The notes under the pieces were generated by a model. It did no database searches, had not been told where the DNA came from, and saw nothing but the letters and a program-made list of their open reading frames with translations. 64,000 nt of DNA, from positions 5,988,001-6,052,000 of the forward strand of contig CM070901.1 in assembly GCA_036417435.1 (NCBI GenBank), read 5' to 3'. A program made the translations under genes and the position numbers. Positions 59,029 to 64,000 of this stretch are shown piece after piece; within the stretch, counting starts at the first letter, position 1, and the number at the start of each line of letters is the position of its first letter. This stretch comes from Inia geoffrensis. Its lineage: Eukaryota; Chordata; Mammalia; Artiodactyla; Iniidae.

Positions 59029-59238
59029 GGGCTTCCCTGGTGGCACAATGGTTGAGAGTCCTCCTGCCGATGCAGAGGACATGGGTTCGTGCCCCAGTCC
59101 GGGAAGATCCCACATGCCGCGGAGCGGCTGGGCCCGTGAGCCATGGCTGCTGAGCCTGCGTGTCCGGAGCCTGTGCTCCGCAACGGGAGAGGCCACAACA
59201 GTGAGAGGCCCACGTACCGCAAAAAAAAAAAAAAAAAA
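59029..59238 (+). mobile_element. CHR SINE, short form, full length
   Basis: GGGCTTCCCTGGTGGCACAA head, B box GGTTCGTGCCC, body through GAGAGGCCCACGTACCGC and A18. AAAAAGCCCT occurs before it and again after the A tail, as expected for a target-site duplication. Confidence 0.95.
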
Positions 59239-59239
59239 G

Positions 59240-60445
59240 CCCTTGAAGTTAGAGATTGTTTTGTGATATGTCTCATATTATTTACAGTATAATCATGTAG
59301 GATAGTAATGAGGTTGTTGATTCAATGATTTGTGGGCTTTCATCTGCCTTCAACCTCATATTGATGTTAGTGTCTTTCCAAGATGATTCATATGAGAAGC
59401 CATGCACATCATTTTAAGTCTCACATTTTAGTTGTGAGCCAAGTGATGAAACATTATGAATCCAATCTTATTGTTAGCATAATGGTAAATATTAGATATG
59501 AAATGAAAATTTTAATCTGATTAATTTTAGAGATCATGATGTGCACTATAAGATATTGCTTTAATTAATAAAACTGTATTTCAGAAAATGGGAGAACACT
59601 TTTGACTCCAAGTGCACAAAGATGATGGAGGAGAAAATGCCAGATGAAGTTCATGGTGCTCATTCCCACACTTTTTTTTTCCTTTTTACTAAATATCATT
59701 TATTTTAAGGGGAAGAAGAGAACTAACATTTAAAGAGTTTCCAGTAGTTTTTATAAACACTTGTTTCCAGACTTTTTTATTTTCTCCATTTTAGATAAGA
59801 AATCTCTCATGGTTTAAACAGTTTTCCCAAATCAAAGTGGTAACAAATGATTTAACAAGATTAAACAGGTTTTTTTTAAGGCTCCAAAGAGTGTGTATGG
59901 TTTTTCTGTCATTATTATGCTTTCCTGAAGTTAAGGAGCTATAACTGAGAATAAAATTATAATCATAAATTCAGGATTAATCAATATCTCTACAATGAAA
60001 AGAAAATGGAACTTGAAAAACTGTCCATTAGGATGTATGGATCAGGGCTGTTGATGAAGAAAGGATGAAACGGTACGGATGTAACAGGGGTTCTGTAAAG
60101 AAGAAAATGAAGAGCAAAGGAGAATTTCTGAGAAAAGATTGGAAATCTATTTGTCATCAGTTCATGGCAGGACTACAGTTTGATGGTAAATAGTTTAGCA
60201 TCATCACCTACTCTTCCATCCTTGCAATAGCTCTGACCATGTATTACCAACATCTGAAACAGGTGCTAAACTCATTTTTACTCACCCGTTTCCTATATAT
60301 CCAGTGACATATTGCCCAACAGAAGCCGGTGGATTATCATGTGCTGCTTTTATTTTAATACATGGAGACCATAATCTCATTGCTGGCAGCAGTTTGATAT
60401 GAAGCACAGGGAATAACTCACCTTTGGATGTCTATTTATTTTTAA
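59240..60445. other. No recognisable feature
   Basis: AT-rich sequence with no repeat or gene recognised. Confidence 0.4.
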
Positions 60446-60447
60446 TA

Positions 60448-60899
60448 CTGTAAGTCCCCAACATACGAACATTCAAGTTGTGAACTTTCAAAGATGCGAA
60501 TGCGCATGCCATCAGGGTAAGGTGAGAGTGAAACTGCAGCTTGCCCTCTGTCTCCTATTGCTGACGATCCTTCAGCTCTACCATCTCCCACCTCCTCTCC
60601 CTCCTCCAGTCAGTAACTCTTCTTGCCTGTTCACTTGATGCCAGGCCCTGTGTGCCAGCTGTTGTGCTGTACTACAGTACTTTTTAAGGTACTACACTAT
60701 AAGATTAAAAATATTTTCTTTATTTGTTGTGTTTGTTTTTTATGTATAATTTGTGTGAAAATATTATAAAACTATTACAGTACTATATAGCTACTTGTGT
60801 TAGTTGGGCACCTAGGCTAACTTTGTTGGACTTAATGAACAGTTGGACTTACGAACTCACTCTCGGAATGGAACTCATTTGTATGTAGGGGACTTACTG
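60448..60899 (+). mobile_element. Tigger/pogo MITE with TA duplication and inverted ends
   Basis: The left end CTGTAAGTCCCCAACATACG and the reverse complement of the right end (CAGTAAGTCCCCTACATACA) match at 17 of 20 positions. TA lies immediately outside both ends (60446-60447, 60900-60901). The inside carries TAGCTACTTGTGTTAGTTGG and GCTGTACTACAGTACTTTTT blocks of a known Tigger-type family. There is no transposase. Confidence 0.9.
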
Positions 60900-60901
60900 T
60901 A

Positions 60902-61300
60902 TACAATTTGCTATCTACCCTCATGCAATGCTTTGTATGGCATTACACACTTCCAGGTAACTCTTGCCCTTTCAATTTGTATTTTAGATTATTATTTTTT
61001 CCATAGATATATGGTGGTACATATCACTCCCTGAGAAGAATCTCATTTTATTGTTTTTTAACCTATTTTTCAGTTCTCTACCTTGTTGGTAACAAGCATT
61101 TGAAATGCACAATAGTCAGTAATTGAACTCGTGTGTGCCAGAAAATTAAGGATCAGAACAATTACATTAATACCTTAAACTCTAAATTCTGATAATTAGC
61201 AATTAAGCATTAAAGTTACAAATTTAGGATAAGACCCCTACAAATGTGGCTATTTCTATATAACGTACTCTATCTGGCCCAGAAGAAGTAATCAATACAT
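60902..61300. other. No recognisable feature
   Basis: AT-rich sequence with no repeat or gene recognised. Confidence 0.4.
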
Positions 61301-61357
61301 GTTGTTTTTTGTTTGTTTTGGGGGTTTTTTTTTGATGTTGGGGGTAGGAGTTTATTA

Positions 61358-61635
61358 ATTAATTTTTTTTTTTTGCTGTGTTGGGTCTTTGTTTCTGTGT
61401 GAGGGCTTTCTCTAGTTGTGGCAAGTGGCGACCACTCTTCATCGTGGTGCGCGGGCCTCTCACTATCGCGGCTTCTCTTGTTGCAGAGCACAGGCTCCAG
61501 ACGCGCAGGCTCAGTAGTTGTGGCTCACGGGCCTAGCTGCTCCACGGCATGTGGGATCCTGCCAGACCAGGGCTCGAAACTGGGTCCCCTGCATTAGCAG
61601 GCAGATCTTCAACCACTGCGCCACCAGAGAAGCCC
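61358..61635 (-). mobile_element. CHR SINE, long form, antisense
   Basis: GCTGTGTTGGGTCTTTGTTTC (61374) to CACCAGAGAAGCCC. The tail on its left may extend to 61304 as T/G-rich sequence. A loose flanking repeat AATACATGTT / AGTACGTGTT is visible. It abuts the reversed L2 that follows. Confidence 0.93.
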
Positions 61636-61639
61636 AGTA

Positions 61640-61960
61640 CGTGTTTTAATTCATTTATTTCCTCTCACCAAATATGCATTGGCTCACTACGTGTACCAGG
61701 AAGTGAACTTAGTGTTTAGAATTCACTAAGCTTAGAGTCAACTGTGGGACACATATGGATGACAAATATAGTCACTTGAATACATGTTACTGGGATGAGT
61801 TGTACAAAGAGAGATATGTGTTTCTATGAAAACACATGGTAGAAAGTGGTGCGAGGCTTATGTATCTTTTTCAAGAGAGGGTTCCCTGAAAAATGGTTAG
61901 CTATCTGAGATTTGAAACAAGAGTAGGAATTTGAAAAAAGGCTAGTGTAGGGGGAGTGCA
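61640..61960 (-). mobile_element. L2 LINE, antisense
   Basis: AATTCATTTATTTCCTCTC, TTGGCTCACTACGTGTACC-like, GAGAGGGTTCCCTGAAAAAT and GAGATTTGAAACAAGAGTAGG follow the reversed L2 3' region. Confidence 0.65.
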
Positions 61961-62309
61961 CAGTAGGACTTGGAATTGGGCTGGGAAGGTGGATGAAGAA
62001 TTCATAGTTGGGGGGCGGTCAAAGTTTCTTCCTGAGCCTTTTGAGCCCTGATTTTTTTTTCATCTGGAAATAATCCCCATGCCAAAGAAACATTTCGGGG
62101 TGACAAGTTTTGCTCCCCTACACTTCCATTCCTGCCCCCATCTCAGGGAGTGGTAGAAACCTGCCCCACAGAGGGATCCAGCGGTCCCCTCCTGTGAGAT
62201 TCCGGACAACCTCCCCTCTACCACATTAACTGTAGTTTGTGTTCCAAAAAATAAACAACACTGGCTGGCTCTCTGGGATCCTGGTTCCCAAATCTCACAT
62301 CCCAAATCT

Positions 62310-62560
62310 CACATGCTTTATGAGATCCTGCTCTCCCCTGACCTGGCTTCAGGAAGTGCTGGCTTCCTGGGAGGACTAAATAAAGGGGTCATTACCCACC
62401 TAGCTGTTAAAATTGGCCCAGGTTTGCTGAAAGATACTTCTGTCCCGGTTGTTCCTCACTGCATCCCTCTGCCCCAGGCTGTTTTTTTTTTCTCATTATT
62501 GGAAGGTATGTCCTCTGTCAGCAGGTTACTCACGGAACAAGCCTGAGCTTTTATGCTGCT
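62310..62560 (-). mobile_element. Possible old L1 5' UTR fragment, antisense
   Basis: CTTCAGGAAGTGCTGGCTTC, TAGCTGTTAAAATTGGCCC and GTCCTCTGTCAGCAGG loosely match the reversed L1M 5' UTR. The relationship is weak. Confidence 0.3.
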
Positions 62561-63025
62561 GCTGAGGGCTGCCCAGTGGGAACCAGGAAACATTCCCCTA
62601 CTGATGTGCGTGGTGACATGCCACAGTGCCCCCAAGGCAAAGCACTGAAGGGTTGCAGTGTCTTAGCTTAAAGAAGGGGTACTAATTCCTACTAGTTCAC
62701 CTTTCAGTTCCCAGGCATGGCCTGTGCTTAAAGCCAGCTGTTAATGCCTAGAGGCTAAGTAGAGACTACAGAGAATTAAGCAAGGCTGTTCCCTCTACCA
62801 GGTATAGCTACCTCCACAGGTGACATTCGCAATAACATGGGTAAATGGTTTGGAGTGTCAGACGTGGCTAACATTTAAGTTCTGAGGTTAACTTACCAAG
62901 AGCTATGACTATGTATTGTAGACACCTGATTCAGCAATTATTGGAGAGCCGGCTGTCATGGAGTGTTATGTAAAACTTGCCTCTTTTGTATACATATTAT
63001 TTTGTATACTTTGTCTCCCTTGTAT
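62561..63025. other. No recognisable feature
   Basis: No repeat or gene was recognised. It may be the downstream, more broken part of the minus-strand frame that begins at 63604. Confidence 0.35.
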
Positions 63026-63604
63026 TTAGTGCCTAGCAGCTGAGGAGGAGACCTGTGTTAAGGTGCCCTTAGCCACTGGGCTAGTGCAATTTCTTTCCAC
63101 ACCAGTAAATGGGGCTTGTACGGGAGGGGGAGAGAGATTATTACAATTAATAGGAAGAGAAGCCAGTAGTTGTAGGGGTGTACATTGTTGGCAGGGGTTA
63201 CATTTACCATCATCCCAGGGTAAGATGAGGATTATAGTAAGACCTATAAGTTTATCTCTGTAATGCTATAGAATCTGATAGCATTGCCTATGGGTTACAG
63301 CAGCTTTAATTTGATTGCACGGATCACGAGCATTCTGGTAGTAAGAGTGGCTGAATACAATCTCTAGGCATTACAGAAATGAGGCTTCATAGGTAGTGGC
63401 CCCGTCGCTCTGTTTGCCTGATGGCACCAGGTAATTGTGTGTTTTGTTTTGCTGATACGTGGACAATAATAGGCTGAACCCATAACCAATTTAACTGACC
63501 CATGTGCTGAATGCAAGACAGATGACATGCAAGCTTATTTCATGATACCTTTCTATGCTCCTATTAACACCAGCTGGAATGGTATTAAACCACACAAACT
63601 TATT
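63026..63604 (-). pseudogene. Unassigned broken reading frame, glycoprotein-like
   Basis: On the minus strand one phase runs from just after a stop at 63605-63607 to a stop at 63026-63028, 193 codons including that final stop, with only three internal stops. That is fewer than expected by chance in DNA of this composition. In this single phase there are four N-glycosylation sequons, starting at 63565 (NRS), 63448 (NKT), 63142 (NLS, codon 2) and 63091 (NCT). A Cys cluster (K-C-N-P-C-Q-Q-C) lies at about 63205-63180, and there is a Pro-rich bend (S-P-P-P). These fit a decayed extracellular or envelope-type glycoprotein, for example of an endogenous retrovirus, but I do not recognise the family. 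The frame is not intact and nothing is proposed to be expressed. Confidence 0.35.
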
Positions 63605-64000
63605 TCATAGAACACAGAGAATACCGAGGGAGCCTCGTGGACCAGTGAGGGAATCAAATAGCTTCCCCTAACCTTCTTCTCATCCAACCCTGGCAAATAT
63701 TTCCCTGCACGTGGGTTTGGCTCAAAATTCCAGTAGATTTTTACTCAGTAGATGAACATCGTCCCCCATGAAAGTTCTTGTTCCTACAAACTACACTGCT
63801 GCAACTCTCCAACACTGCAAATGAACTTTGAGAAGAGTCCACCTGGAGCTCATCACCCTCAGGTCGCTAATTTTGGAGACAGTAGGGACTTCACATGTAC
63901 AGGACACCACACAACATAGAGAGCCATATCTAAGGAGTTATTCACACAAATTAAACAAACAGCCCGAGGGCTGGAGCTCTCGGCCATGTCTCACCGAGCT
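63605..64000. other. No recognisable feature at right edge
   Basis: Sequence upstream (on the minus strand) of the broken frame. Open stretches in other phases suggest the same decayed element may extend beyond the window. Confidence 0.35.

Overview
The window is nuclear DNA of a cetacean (whale or dolphin). The evidence is the repeats. At least eleven CHR-family tRNA-derived SINEs are present, in a short form of about 210 bp with a pure poly-A tail and a longer, older form of about 260-310 bp. They sit beside L1 copies with the 3' UTR typical of cetartiodactyls. Shared mammalian repeats make up most of the rest: MIR, L2, Tigger and Charlie DNA transposons, MaLR/MLT1 LTRs and old L1M elements. 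I found no intact protein-coding gene, no exon set I could defend, no RNA gene and no CpG island. Nearly every long open frame is a shadow of a repeat. The window is therefore an intergenic desert or the inside of a large intron.

Layout. 0-7 kb: an old LTR, two MIRs, a Tigger1 internal-deletion element, a possible retrocopy end with A29, then an antisense L1 with ORF1 and 5' UTR but no visible ORF2. 7-14 kb: a 95-bp mini-SINE, a perfect hairpin, CHR, L2, MLT1-like LTRs, L1 and a Charlie-type hAT element. 14.9-16.3 kb: an MLT1 LTR split by a pogo-type MITE, itself split by an L1 end and a CHR SINE. 16.3-22 kb: L2 fragments, including a reverse-transcriptase part split by a MIR, a locally duplicated segment and a TATC array. 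22.7-30.2 kb: L1-rich, including the youngest L1 (23.7-24.8 kb), and an MLT1 LTR. 30.4-37.5 kb: LTR-type sequences and a decayed antisense hAT transposase. 37-48 kb: MIR, L2, L1 and three long-form CHR SINEs. 48-54 kb: AT-rich, few recognisable repeats. 54-61 kb: a sense L1, CHR and a clean Tigger MITE. 61-64 kb: CHR, L2 and an unassigned minus-strand reading frame with glycoprotein-like features.

Nothing here works together as a gene system. The biology is the layered history of retrotransposons and DNA transposons. The best unexplained signals are the minus-strand frame at 63.0-63.6 kb, the antisense transposase remnant at 34.9-35.6 kb, two perfect 16-bp-arm palindromes, the mini-SINE with target-site duplications, and a strong antisense bias of L1 copies (about 15 to 2). 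All family names were assigned by reading against remembered consensus sequences, and boundaries are approximate unless a target-site duplication is given.
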